Position numbers and translations under genes: made by a program | From: Chalara sp. BL73 | Lineage: Eukaryota > Ascomycota > Leotiomycetes > Helotiales | Direction: 5' to 3' | NCBI GenBank assembly: GCA_918026815.1 | Contig: CAKJVC010000017.1 | Location: forward strand, 682,001-746,000 | Length of the DNA stretch: 64,000 nucleotides | Shown here: in pieces, positions 21,950-33,960 of the stretch | How positions within the stretch are numbered: position 1 is the stretch's first letter | Layout: each line of letters begins with the position of its first letter | Notes under the pieces: model-generated | Database searches by the model: none | Seen by the model: the letters and a program-made list of their open reading frames with translations, nothing else | Told to the model about the DNA's origin: nothing

Positions 21950-24241
21950 ATAATGTTTGAGAATTTCAAAGCAAAAAACTGCTTTTTGGGAAGTAGTTTT
22001 TCCATAATATCAATAACCTTTGTGCCGTTGCGATAACCGCGTCCAGGTCCGCACCATGATCTATCGAATCTTTTATAACATCGTGGCCTAGCTGCGTGGT
22101 CAGGCCCTTCGAATGCCTGCTGTATGTAATGGTCAGAAGTCGCTGCCAGAATGGCAAGTTCCTGTCACCTCACGGGAAGTTTAGATCAAGACCTCGTCGT
22201 AGAAACAGCCGGATCGTATCGACATTCAACGTTGACTTTCCAGTTCTCACTCGCGGATCAAGTGACAGACAGCCAAGAAGAAGCCTAGAGGGTGGCTCGG
22301 AAATTGCGGTTGGCCGCTGTCGAGCTGGGCGCTAATTTATTCCCCACGGCCGTATGAAGTGATGTGATACAGGATGGAAAACTTAAAACTGGCGCTATAA
22401 GCCCAATAGCCTCCAGGTCCCAGTATCATCCACTTGATATCACCAAGCTCATTTCTATGTGTTCTTAACGAAGAAGTGAGGTCATCAACGAGGGCCGTGT
22501 GTGGTGCTTTGAGTGTCATGACCTGGAGATGTCTTCTCGCTAATTCTTTCGTCCCAGAATCCTCGGTATTGTCTTCTTGTATAAACCAGTAGCACATGAG
22601 AGGTAGTTTTTCGGCGGCATGAAGCGTAATCAGGAAAGTTTGTGCCACTTGTTTCCGTAATTTATCATCAGCGTTAAGCAACATTTGTTCAAAATACGAT
22701 TCAAGATCAGTCGATATCATAGCGAGCCTGGACTATAGGCTGCCAATCCTGCCTGTATCGGCGATCCCATCGATTAGGGAACGAACGACCAAGATCATCC
22801 ATATAAATACTCCTTCGGCTCCTTCGGCGATACTTTTGACCAAAACCTGATATTCCTCAGCTCTGTGTGCCTCTCACAACTTGCAAAATACCCAATCTCT
22901 TTCCAGCAAGTCCTCAATGTATACTATCAGTCGGCCTCCGTCAACTCGTGGATGTATAGCTTCCAAGGATTGCTCCCGCCAAAGCTGGCCTCAAACTCCG
23001 GCCGGGGGCGACCCGATATGCAGGCTTTCAGATTAAGTGTTTTGCTCAGTCATTCAATCAGCGAGCTATATCGGAGGAATCTCCATCATACTCATCCAAT
23101 TCACTTTTACGGTTGACAGTAGGCTATGGATACGCAGGTATGCTGCCAGGAGCTCTGTTGCTTGCCTGCAGCTGGTTGGCGCTATGAGAATGGCAGCTCT
23201 TCCATTGCTCAGGAAATGCTCGTTGAATCAACTCGGAGCACTGTCGAAGGATTTGGAATAGAATGGGTCGCAGCAAGTTAGCATCGGATTTATACAGTGA
23301 GTCTTCCGCCGAACTCCAAAAGCAAAGGCTGGCAGTGATGAGTGTATATTTTGCTGCCCACTGTTTCAACCTATCCATTGTCTTGAAGCTCTCAGCAATG
23401 AACTTCACTATAGTTGACTTGCCAGATCCGGGCTTGCCTGATATCCAGTACAACGGTTCACCTTTCACCAACCAGTCCGTAAATGTAGCAACTGGCTGTG
23501 GGTTGCTTTCACTCGGTTCTTGTGCGAATACCCATTCGAACGTGTTTTCGTGCTCTTTCGATATTAATCCATGCCGTCGATTCATTGTTCAAAAACGTAG
23601 TGCACTCAAAATAACTTGCTCCGTGGAGTAATCCGTTGCTTTCTGTACAGATCGGAGAATCTGAGACCAGATCACCAAGCTTCTGCTATCGTCGAGCCCT
23701 TGGTCCCTCAAATGCAGGAAGGAGTTATTGATGTCAGATGTCAAGTCTTCAATATCCTTCCTCCTGTTCGCCTCCATACGGCTGTTTTTTGCCGCTAGCT
23801 CTCGAATCGTCTCGTTAATGGATGACCATTGAAGTGGGGCCAGGAGCTCCTACAAATCCTTCCTGATAGCATGCAGTTGTTTTTGGTCATAAAACTCCTC
23901 GAGAATGAGCTAATCGATTCCGTTACTCTCACCCCGACTCTTGATAACTTTGTAACGCCCCAAAGCTGTTGACAATTGCTCCGAGACCTCTTGGCAGTGT
24001 TGTCTAAGCCAATAGACGAGTTCATCCTCTTGCGAGACGAGAGCTACACTGTCTACAAGTTTAAACTGGACTCTTTTCGTGCGCTCAAGTATATTCCTGA
24101 CCAGGTTGACAATATCTTGAAGAATAGTAGCGTCTGAACTTTGTGATTTGTCAAGTCATGCGGCTTTGATGAACATTTAGAGACGAAATATAAAAAACTG
24201 GAGATATTGCTTGTAGGCTTCACAGCGACGGCGTTTGCCAT
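21950..24241 (-). pseudogene. Decayed NACHT-domain NLR-like gene
   Basis: Minus-strand relic of a fungal STAND/NLR protein. A start-like segment at 24241 (MANAVAVKPTSNISSFLYF) and helical pieces lead to an open block at 23585-23124 with the NACHT P-loop WISGKPGSGKST (about 23450-23411) and the usual LCFWSS and LLRPILFQIL stretches. Further on, a GRPRPEFEASFGG segment (about 23015), VVRSLIDGIADTGRI (about 22760) and ESYFEQML...QVAQTFLITLHAAEKLPLM (22710-22600) match the region after NACHT in this family. A last conserved-looking piece, HGADLDAVIATAQRLL, lies near 22060. Between the blocks the frame is interrupted by many stops, so no intact product is possible. Such proteins act in heterokaryon incompatibility and non-self recognition; this copy is dead. 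Confidence 0.8.
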
Positions 24242-26502
24242 TGTAATTGAGGAAATCTAGGTATCAGGCAATCGGAGATGGAAACGAATTTCTCGTCTAT
24301 TGAGATATGAATACGTATGAGACTAATAGTTCGAAGCCATGTAGTCTTGAAACCTCATTGGAAGGAGACATAAATTGTGATTATCAAGAGCAAGTCATGC
24401 GATTCTTTCATGTTGAGGTATTTGAGAGTAAATATAATAAATGTTGTAATAATAATGGCAAAACCATTCTATTTAGCAGAGAAGCGTTGGTTGATTGTGC
24501 AATGTATCGTGGGGGAGTTCTAATTTCCTAGAATCCTAAAGTCCCATAAGATAGGTAACAACTTCCCCTGCACTTCCTGTATACCCAGGCGGAACGACAA
24601 ACCTCCAACTTTCATCAAATATAGCTCGCTGAGAGGAAGCAGCACTGTCAGCAATTGTCTTCACACTATTGCCTCCTTTACTGCACGCTTCAAATTAATC
24701 CCGGCGACGCCGCGACTCTGTCCTCTATGCACTTTCGTCAACAGAAACTACAAAGATATAGCTCGGCACCCACAGCATTGATTTATTAGTAGATATTGGC
24801 GGTAAGAACGCGTGTTGCCTTCTCCTGACAGACTTCTGTTAGTGGACTGTTGTGCTAAGCTATATTCATAATAGTAACATATTTACTTTTTATGTCAAAG
24901 ACTCGGCATTCGCTACACTTTATAAACAGAACTAATCAATAAGCCTTAGGAAGAAGCAGATTTAAGGAAGAAACAGATTATTACATAAGATTACATCTTT
25001 GAGCTTTTACTAGCCCCGAGAATCGACTACTAATAGTTACCGTGTGCACAAAAACGTAAAGTAAAATTCTAAGCCTTTCTGCTTTACTGTACAGAAGCAG
25101 GATTCTGACTAATAAAATAGCGCGTTATATCGAATGCGAGCACGCCATAACGGTGGTTAATATTAGTGCATAAATTTTGCAGTTTGGGACCTGCGCTGCT
25201 TGGTATTATAGCCGGGAAACGTGGAAGTGGCAGAGAGCTACACTTAGTAACACGAAGCTGCGAAAGAGGTGTCTCCCTAATTTCCCCTTTCACTAATCGG
25301 AAGCTCCAATATCTGATATCGCTTTTGCGTCGCATCTCTGGCTTCTCCGCTAACATGCAGCATGGGATTAGGTGGGTAAGCTTGATGGAAGTAGGAAGTG
25401 ATGGTTTCTTCGCATTAAGGACACTGCAGCATGTAGGAAGAATCTCAGTAGCCCAAATATGTTCAAGAGCTGATTTGTCCTAGATCTTGAGTCTAAGCTC
25501 AGTTGGTAATTTCAAGAACTAGCCGAACTCTTCTTGTTTGGTACCATGGTTCCATCATATACCATTCGGCTACATGACTCAAGGATTATATACCTCAGGT
25601 ATCAGCAGCAGTAACTGAGGATGTGGAGGTGGGGAGAAGATTGTCAGGTTCGAAGATGTGTCAAGCTAATGGCTGGGATCAATTTGTTGCTTTCCCTGCC
25701 CCTACTTCTGATACTTCAATGCTGTATTTTGCTTCTAGTCATCCTTAAACGCGTCGAATTCTCTGCTGAGATCCTCCATTATGTTGATACAATGAAGATG
25801 ACTATGTGCTCCTGATGTGGTAGTGGCGTGGGTGTTGCGAGCGCCTTTGCGATGGCCTTTGCGATGGCCTTTGCGATGGCCTTTGCGAGACTGAACCTTG
25901 ATCATATAAACCAATCAACGCTACGTACATTTGTGATTCTAAAACATAGTTTAACTAATAGTAAAGTTTAAAGCAGCCAAAACAACAATTTGAGTTAAGT
26001 TAAATGTGTTTCGTATTGATAAGCTTCCATATTACTTGTAAATACATAACGATTTACGAACCGATTTTATTGGTTAAGATGAATCCGACTTCGTCGAGTC
26101 TAGGTTTTACAAAATGAGACGTTGTTGGGTCTTCACTCTCGAACTCTATGAAATGAGCTAAGCGTGGGCGGGCGGGTAGTTTATTGGGAAGGGATAGGGA
26201 GATAATATTCAAACGTGATGTGAGCCTTTAACATTTTCTAATTCTCATGTATATCACTTCATCCAAGGATGGGTATCAGGCAGCATGCTTTTGAGGCACT
26301 AAAATCAGTTATTGGATAGTCAATGCAATAGCAACTTATGAGATCTTAAGAATTTTCTTAAATTGTGGTCAGTTTAGCAACGTGGTACCATATTGAACTT
26401 GTAATCAACTAGGCTAGATAGTGCAATAAGCGAGGTTATACCAGCATACACAGGCACTTCTTGCAAACCGCTCGAGCATCGATTTTTGTCAAGTAGCACT
26501 GC
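24242..26502. other. AT-rich gene-poor stretch
   Basis: No supported gene in about 2.3 kb. Contains a 12-base tandem repeat (separate entry) and many short frames without recognisable content. Confidence 0.5.
25837..25884 (+). repeat. 12-base tandem repeat, four copies
   Basis: Unit GCGATGGCCTTT; the last three copies are identical and the first differs at two positions. A partial GCGA follows. It is a GC-rich island in AT-rich DNA and keeps a multiple of three, but no enclosing gene is visible. Confidence 0.9.
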
Positions 26503-28390
26503 TCAATACTGGTAGCGAAAGTTGACATTCTCCTATGGGTAAGATATTAGCTACAATTCAGGCGTGGTAAGCATAAGGAACCTTACCTTATCCGTAATAT
26601 CCTCAAATGCGTGCACTCCATTGATATCGGCAACAGCTTCTCCTCGAGCAAGCTTTCCGTCCTTAAGCTTATTTTGCCAGACATAGTAGGTTCTTAAGAG
26701 AATAAATACTACCACCAACGATACAAACGAGGCAAGGATAACTGCGAAAGCAGGGAAATATCGAGGGGCGTCCTGTTGTCTGAAAACCTGTGGCCCAATG
26801 GAGTTTCCTGTAGCCCATGCCATGAAGGTCAACGACACAACGACTGACTTCTTCGTTTGGCCTGCGACGTTGCGAGTCACAAGCGAGAGAGCAAGACCGA
26901 CACCAGCCCAGAAGCTGAACATGCAGTACCATGCGATAAGCAGGCCTACACGCTTATCAGGAGTAAATTTAGTACCGCAAAGAGCAGCAGCGCCGGCAAT
27001 GGTTGGAAGAACAGATACTATGGCTGGATAGATGCTCATTTTGTACTTTCGCTCAATCCAAACTGCTGTCAACATAGAGGCAACTTGGACGACACCAGTT
27101 ACCATCTGCAGCAATTGTGTTTCCCAGGTGCTGTAGCCGAATGACTTGATCACGATTGCAGCATAGGCACCCATTCCTCCAGATGGAAGTGTGGTGAAGA
27201 TTTGGATCAAAATGAAAGCATACACTATGTTTTCGTGATGTCAGATTATTCCCACTAGCATTAGAAAAGGGATAAAGAGAGCTCACCTTGCGGATCAAGA
27301 AACGCCTCCTTCACCTGATGAATGCGGAATTTTTTGTTCTGCAGTCCAGTGCGATTGTCACGGACTCGCTCTATAATCAGTTTCTTGTCTTCTTCCGAAA
27401 AGCATTTAGCTTTCATAGGAGAATCAGGCATCCACCAGAGAACGAATAATCCCCAGAACACGGCCGCGATACCGTGGAAAATGAACAAAGCTTGCCAGTC
27501 ATGAATTGGTGCCGAATCTGGGATGTGGGTAAAGAGGAAAGCCAAGAAACCGCCAATGATTTGCTGGAGGCCATTCATCATGTACCTAAATTATGAGAGG
27601 GAGATCTTGCTGATGGCATTGGACCTTACCATAAAACGACAGTTGCTGCTTGCTCCTCGCGCTTGTACCACATAGATGAAAGCAAAGTGAAGGTTGGCTG
27701 ACACACTGCCTCAAAGCCACCGAGAAGACCTCGCAGAACGATGAGCCCAGTGAAATTTTTGGCAACAGCTGTAAGAGCGACCACAGTTCCCCACAGGACG
27801 ATGTTCACGCCTACGAGTCATTAGAAGAGTTCTACGTCATGATGCGGAAGTAATCAAGGTTTACTTACCGAGCCATTTGGCGATTGGAACTCGCTGGATA
27901 ATGTAATTTTCCTAGAATAAAAATTATTAGTGTCTTCATCCTCTCACAATGCTATAATACTTACGGGATATTCTACACAGAGAATAACAAGGTAGATGAT
28001 GGTGGTCAACCAGGAATACTGTAGAGGCATTAGCTGTTACTGTAATGCTTTGATTTTTGGAGCAAATTGTACCTGCTGGCCATGAAGGCCGGTATCCTTT
28101 TGAATACCCATGATGGAAGCAAATCCCAGCGTTCCTTTATCAACGCTCTGCAAGAAATATGTCACAATCATGATCACCAGAACTCGACGATCAATCGACT
28201 TCTTCAATCTCGAATTGGTCGCCTCGTCGATATGGACAGGCATATCAGAGGCATACTGGGCGAGTTCCTTGTCAACGAGGTTGTAATTGGTATGGTCTTT
28301 GCCCAATTCCTCATGCGACAAAGCCGCCTCAAGCTTCTCATCTCCGGCAGCAGCGACGGCCGCATCTTCATGCTTGATTTGGTCCGCCAT
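26503..28390 (-). CDS. MFS anion:cation symporter (Dal5/allantoate permease family)
   Basis: Seven exons: 28390-28073, 28018-27965, 27911-27869, 27810-27630, 27585-27287, 27224-26587 and 26532-26503; introns are 44-62 bases and all phases agree, giving 520 residues. About twelve membrane helices can be read, starting at RRVLVIMIVTYFLQSVDKG, with LRGLLGGFEAVCQPTFTL and the mid-protein loop of this family. The tiny last exon gives the tail ENVNFRYQY, matching the conserved NFRY end of Dal5-type carriers. The family takes up organic anions such as allantoate, nicotinate, tartrate or sugar acids by proton symport at the plasma membrane; the substrate cannot be read from sequence. It is divergent from the GH115 gene across about 1.1 kb. 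Confidence 0.92.
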
Positions 28391-29484
28391 GATCGTGATT
28401 GAGGTTCGCACCAAGTTCAGGCTCCCAAGTCAAATTACTGATCAAAAGATGGGGGTTGGAAAACATGGGCACGCTGGGAAAACGCATGGTCTTTATATCT
28501 GCTGCTAATAACAACAATCTGGGTCCTGGGTCACCTCAGACCCACCCGTATTTGTGCATGGAGACGCGGTCGACGATGACCCATGGGGATAACTCCCAAC
28601 AAAAAGAAAGATTGTGGGGAGGCCCATGGGGTTGCCAGATTTCTGTGCGAGGTTTCCATGATATTGGTACCGGCTGTAGACGGCGGATGCGACCGGATCT
28701 GAGATAGTTCTTCGGCAAAGATACCTCCTGAGAGAATGGATGAGATCCTAACGTGCCCTGTTGCCGCCATTTATCACATGTGCGGTGTGAGGAGGAGCCA
28801 AAACCATATTTGGGGTGTTACGTTGAACCTGCTAGGGATAAGCAAGGAATATCCGGCTTCGGTTAACGGGGGTTTGTCGGCCTTTCATATTACTATAATT
28901 TTCTGGCTCTTATCCACGAAACCCTCTGAGAAAAACTTGAAAATCGCCCTTGATGTGCTTTTTTCTGTTTCCCTTTCTTCAAAATTAATATATACTGAGG
29001 TATGAGTCCTGGTACAGGATCAAGATGCATCACGTGATTAAAACAAGGTTATATCCACATAGTTGATGGGTTGTCGGCATACATGCCAATTCTTGCTCTA
29101 TGGTTCTAACGAGCCGAGCCAACTTCAAAGCTTGAGTCAGTTACTTAGTGTCTTCATTGTTCTGACTGGAACGAGGAGACATCCAATCATCATCGGCTTT
29201 ACTTCCAAGTCAGCTGACGCGATGACCATCTATCTCTCCTTCTTGGCATGGCCCGAGTTGTCTTCGCCGCAGATTTCTGCTTCTTTTGGACTGGCAGCTA
29301 TTGAACCTCTTTCACAAGGACCCACCAGCAATCGGGTTCTGGAGGCGGCTTTTGCAGGCGAAACAACAGCCAATGCAATGTGAAGCATTTCGTAGCCAAT
29401 TTTGCCCACTATTGATTGACATTTTTATTAGTCGCATCAAAAACGGGACATCGCAGAATTAGACTGTATTTCAGTTTTCCTGTC
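28391..29484. promoter_or_regulatory. Divergent promoter region of transporter and GH115 genes
   Basis: About 1.1 kb between two outward-facing genes, with no supported coding sequence. HGATAR-type motifs occur on the transporter side (AGATAG near 28701 and TTATCA at 28771-28776, the complement of TGATAA), as expected by chance or for GATA-factor control. A shared regulatory region is plausible. Confidence 0.4.
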
Positions 29485-29568
29485 ATGATTTGCTGGCTGA
29501 TTATCTCGTATTTGAGCTCTGCCGTCTTTGTTGGTCTGCATTTCATTTATTGATCCTGGAGCTTACGA

Positions 29569-32500
29569 ATGGTGCCTCAAGCTGAAAGCGACATAGAAGG
29601 CATTATTATGTTCGAGCCACAAATCGTTACATTCGAGGAAGCTGCCGAGGAAGCGAAAGGCACAAAGACACTTGTCAATCTTGTTGGCGCAACTGTTTTG
29701 GTCGACAACAATGACTTCCCAGGGGTCAAGATTGCTGGTAAAACACTGACAGAAGATTTTGGACGTGTAACAAAGAGCGAAGCAAGTGCTTTCATCGTGA
29801 CGTATGATGCTGCTGGTGGCGTTGATTCTAGGAGTGAAATAGCTATCGTCATTGGGAGTCTTGAGAAATCTGGCCTGATACAGAAGCTTGTAGCAGCAGG
29901 TCAAGTTGATGTGAGTGCTGTACGCGGAAAATGGGAGTCTTTCTGCATCACAGTTGTTGAGCAGCCCGCCTGTATCAAAGGATGTACAAAAGCGCTCGTG
30001 ATTGCAGGCAGCGACAAGCGCGGCGCAATATTTGGCACGTATACACTCTCTGAGCAGATCGGTGTGTCTCCGTATGTAATCTTGACATCTACTGCTTGTT
30101 TGTAGCTAAAAAGGTTTTGTAGATGGTATTGGTGGGCAGATGTTCCCCCAAAGCTTCACAAGGATATATATGCATTGCCAGTGACATTCTCAAGTAAAGA
30201 GCCCAGCGTCAAGCACAGAGGAATCTTCATCAATGATGAAGCACCAGCACTTACGGGCTTTGTCCTAGAGAAGTTTGGTAACTATGGGAAGGAGTTTCAT
30301 ATCAAGGTTTTTGAGCTACTGCTACGACTTAAGGTAATCTGCCTCTTTCCTTGAAGAATTATGTCTTACAGGTGGAATAGGCAAATTTTATGTGGCCAGC
30401 AATGTGGCCAGGATATCCCAATCCGGGAAGTTCGTTCTTCACTGATGATCCCGAAAACCAGAAGACTGCCGATGAATATGGCATCGTCATATCAACTTCG
30501 CATCATGAACCAATGCAAAGGGCCACAAACGAGTGGTTCGAGGATAATCCAGACGGCAGCTGGTCGTGGCTCGAGAACAAGCAAAAGATTTCTCAATTCT
30601 TTGATGAAGGTCTAAAGAGAGCCAAGGGTCATGAATCATACCTGACGATGGGGATGAGAGGCGAATATGACAAATCCATGAAAACAGATGACCCGGCTGG
30701 TGTTGTACGGGATGTTATCAAGACTCAGCGATCACTTATTAAAGAGTTATATGGTCGTGAAGATGCCGTGCCGCAGCTGCTGGCTCTTTATAAGGAAGTC
30801 CAGGAGTATTGGGATGCTGGAAATCTAGACGTGCCGGACGATGTCACTCTTCTTTTTGCTGACGACAACTTTGGCACCCTTCGCCGTTTGCCCTCAGGCC
30901 GTGAAGTTGACCGACCTGGTGGCGCTGGCATATATTACCACTTTGAGTACGTAGGCCATCCAAGGAGTTACAAATGGCTCAACTCGAACTCTCTGGGAAA
31001 GACATGGCATCAACTTCGGGAAGCTCACCGTCGGAATGCGAAGCAGATTTGGGTCTTCAATGTTGGCGATATCAAGCCGATGGAGGTGCCTCTATCGCTC
31101 GCCATGGCATTAGCTTGGGATATCAATTCTGTACAAGCAGATTCTTTTCTACAGTTCTTTCAGACTCTTGCGGAGCGCGAATTCGGTGACGAAGTTGCAG
31201 GGCCTGTTGCTGCGGCGTGGCATGAGTATGAGCGCTTGACCTCCTTACGGCGCCATGAGCACATCGAGGCTGACAGCTACTCTGTCCTCCATTACAATGA
31301 GGCAAACAAAATACTGTCTAGATGGGAAGCATTGCTATCCTCAGTAGAAGATCTTTACTCCACCAAAATCCCGGAGTCCTCCAAACCCGCGTTCTTTCAG
31401 TTATTGCTGCATCCTATAAAGGCCAGCACGATATACACCTCGCTCCGCATCCACCTCGCCCTAAACCAGCACTATGCTCTCCAACGCCGCACATCTGCCA
31501 ACAAAGCCTTCAACGCCGTCCTCTCCCTCTTCTCCGCCGATTTCGCCCTCTCACAAGAATTCCACTCCCTTTTAAACGGTAAATGGAATCATATCATGCG
31601 GCAAACGCACTACGGATACAGGGAGACATGGCATGCGCCGAGCAGGGATATGATTAGCGGCTTATGTTACGTGCAAGCAGGGCAGGATAGCAATCCATTG
31701 GTGGGACAGATGGGCGTCGCTGTCGAGGGACATGCGGGAGTTAGGCCAGGTGTTTGTAACGAAGAGAGTGATAGAACGCACCCGAGCAGGCGCGACCTGG
31801 TGCCAGGTGTTACTCTGGAGGCGATGACGCCATATGGGCCGAAGGAGAGGTGGATTGAGGTGTTCAGCCGGGGCCCTATCACGCTGAATTGGACGGCGAG
31901 CTCGCCGTACGAATGGATAACACTTTCTAAGACAGAGGGGCATTTAGTCCCTGGTGAAGATGACGTACGGATATTGATCACGGTTGATTGGGACGCGGTG
32001 CCTGCGGACTTTAGCGAGGAGGTTTTGATCGATGTTCGCTCGACGGGCGGTAAATACGGGCCATACGGAGATGACTTTGAGCAGATCCACCTTCCCATCA
32101 TCAACCGCCGCATCAAAGCCCCGTTCGAAGGCTACGTCGAAGCCGACGGTCGCGTCTCCGTCCACGCTGCAGGCCAACCCGTCTCGGCCCCCTATTGCCA
32201 CCTCCCAGAGGTCGGCCGTTCCGAAGCAGGATCCGTCTCCCTCGACCCATCGATCCCTCTCCCAGACATCTCAGAACTCCCTTTCCTCACCTACAAAATA
32301 TACACTTTCACACCCGCCACCAACGCAGTGCTGGACTTGCAGTTCAACATGACGCTCGACTACGACCCGGCTCGATGCATGGAATACGACGTGCAGATCG
32401 ATGACGGCGCGGTCACAACCCATCGCTTGGTACAGGAGCCCAACACCAAAGGCGGGTTGCCCGTCGGTTGGAAAGACGCGGTGCAGGATTGCGTGTGGAA

Positions 32501-32660
32501 GCGGAGACATGACTCAGGAGCGCTGAAGGACGGCGAACACGTGGTACGACTTCGGTTGAGGCATGAGAACGTTTTGCTTGAGAAGCTGGTTTTGGATTTG
32601 GGCGGGGTGAAGGAGAGTTATCTTGGGCCGCCTCCGAGCCGGTATGTGGTTTTGAAATGA
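29569..32660 (+). CDS. GH115 xylan alpha-1,2-glucuronidase
   Basis: Exons 29569-30071, 30123-30333 and 30381-32660 give 997 residues in phase. The order of blocks is that of GH115: an N-terminal beta domain (VIAGSDKRGAIFGTYTLSEQ), then the barrel with IFINDEAP, NFMWPAMWPGYPNPGS, STSHHEPM, TMGMRGEYD, LFADDNFGTLRRLP and YYHFEYVGHPRSYKWL, a helical region, and a C-terminal beta domain. The enzyme removes (4-O-methyl)glucuronic acid from internal xylose of polymeric glucuronoxylan. From the ATG at 29569 there is no signal peptide, which is odd for this enzyme. A hydrophobic leader lies just upstream (29485-29533) and could be spliced in frame; see findings. The second intron uses the second AG (30380) because the first acceptor would run into a stop. 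Confidence 0.93.
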
Positions 32661-32894
32661 TGATTGATGATCTGTACCGGCGCCGTTTTTAGTTGGGAAG
32701 GGATTTGTGACAGACATTCTTCACGGCACCGTTAATGCTGGAAAATAAGCACAATCTTCTGGGAAACCGCCAGGCTAAAAGTAATTTTGGGAAATGTCTT
32801 TAAGGCTGAGCTTTTGTGATATTTGACTTTGTGCGTACATCACCAATGGTATAACTTTCCTCTATTTCTGCAAGGAATATGACATGATTAATGA

Positions 32895-33797
32895 TCATTG
32901 CTCTTGCGCCGTTTCGGTCAATGCTCCCGTCTCTATCAAAGATTTTACAAACCCCTTAATAGCATCTACCGCAAGCAGAGCGACCTTGTCGCCGCCTTCA
33001 AACCGTGGGTCAAATGAAGCCACAGTAAGGGCGGCGGGAGTAACTTTCTTGGGCAGCATGCTGAAACATTCTAATAAGTCATCCTCGTAAAGCCCTCCTG
33101 GAGCAGCATAATCGTTCACCCGACCAAGGCTATCATCCAAGACATCAAGATCTAGGTGTACCAACGCAGGACTCAAGTCTCGCGCATCCAAAACATCTCC
33201 CAGTTGCTTCGCAAAGTTCGTCCTCTCACCCGGGACACCCCAGACGACTTGAACCTCGGCATCCTTGACCCTCTGGCGCTGGGCATCCGACACATCTCGT
33301 AGTCCGCAGTACACGAAGCGTTCGAGGCTTTGTTTTCTATATCCGGGAATCGACTCCAAAAGTGCGTTCCAAGCCATGCCCGCCAGCATGGAAACGCCCA
33401 TGGAATCGAAATACCCGCTCGTGTGGATATCCGGCGTGGAAATGTCACCGTGCGCATCAAACCATACGAAGCCCAGGTCTGGAAGGCCGAGACCCGCAGC
33501 GACACCTACGCTTGCGTTGCAATTGCCTGCTAAGATGATGGGAAATGAATTATTGGCGTGGGCGTCTGAAACTTGATTGGAAATCCGTCGCAGAATTTCG
33601 AAGCTTCGCCCAATCTCGTCCTCGAAGTCATCCACGGCATCGATTTGCACGGCGTTGACTTTGGCGAAATTTTCGAGCGAGCTGATGATGCCGCGAGAGC
33701 GGAGCCGTAGGGGTCCGCTGCCAACACGGTGGTCGTAGATGCCAACGTGGTATGGCGAGAAAATAAGCGTAATCGATGTCAAAGGCGTCATTGGCAT
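32895..33797 (-). CDS. Arginase/agmatinase-fold ureohydrolase family protein
   Basis: Single exon of 300 residues from the first true ATG of the frame (33797); the frame runs further upstream only from a GTG. Family motifs are present: FDAHGDIST (about 113-121), HLDLDVLDDS in the third metal motif, and the SFDPRFEGGDKVALLAVDAI end. The first motif reads AGNCNAS (about 90-96), where arginases have GGDHS, so the usual His metal ligand is Asn. The binuclear site may therefore be altered, and the substrate (arginine, agmatine, formiminoglutamate or another guanidino compound) is unknown. A non-catalytic role is possible. Tail to tail with GH115, with 234 bases between the stop codons. Confidence 0.8.
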   Translation of the reverse strand: MPMTPLTSITLIFSPYHVGIYDHRVGSGPLRLRSRGIISSLENFAKVNAVQIDAVDDFEDEIGRSFEILRRISNQVSDAHANNSFPIILAGNCNASVGVAAGLGLPDLGFVWFDAHGDISTPDIHTSGYFDSMGVSMLAGMAWNALLESIPGYRKQSLERFVYCGLRDVSDAQRQRVKDAEVQVVWGVPGERTNFAKQLGDVLDARDLSPALVHLDLDVLDDSLGRVNDYAAPGGLYEDDLLECFSMLPKKVTPAALTVASFDPRFEGGDKVALLAVDAIKGFVKSLIETGALTETAQEQ

Positions 33798-33960
33798 CTC
33801 TTCTTGCAGAGGATGTTGTTTAAGCAAAAGAATGAGTCCGTTTCTTCGAATCACCCGCGAGTCAAATGACGACACCTAATTACGTCCCATTAGCTGATAA
33901 GCGAGCGCTTTCACATCCCACAGTACATCTTTGTACCGCCAAGTTTTATAAGTGCCTTTC

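Noticed and set aside
14530..25040. Shared GAATCGACTACTA string at about 14538 and 25021 as a dispersed repeat
   Set aside because: A match of about 13 bases is expected by chance in a window of this size, and the flanks do not align.
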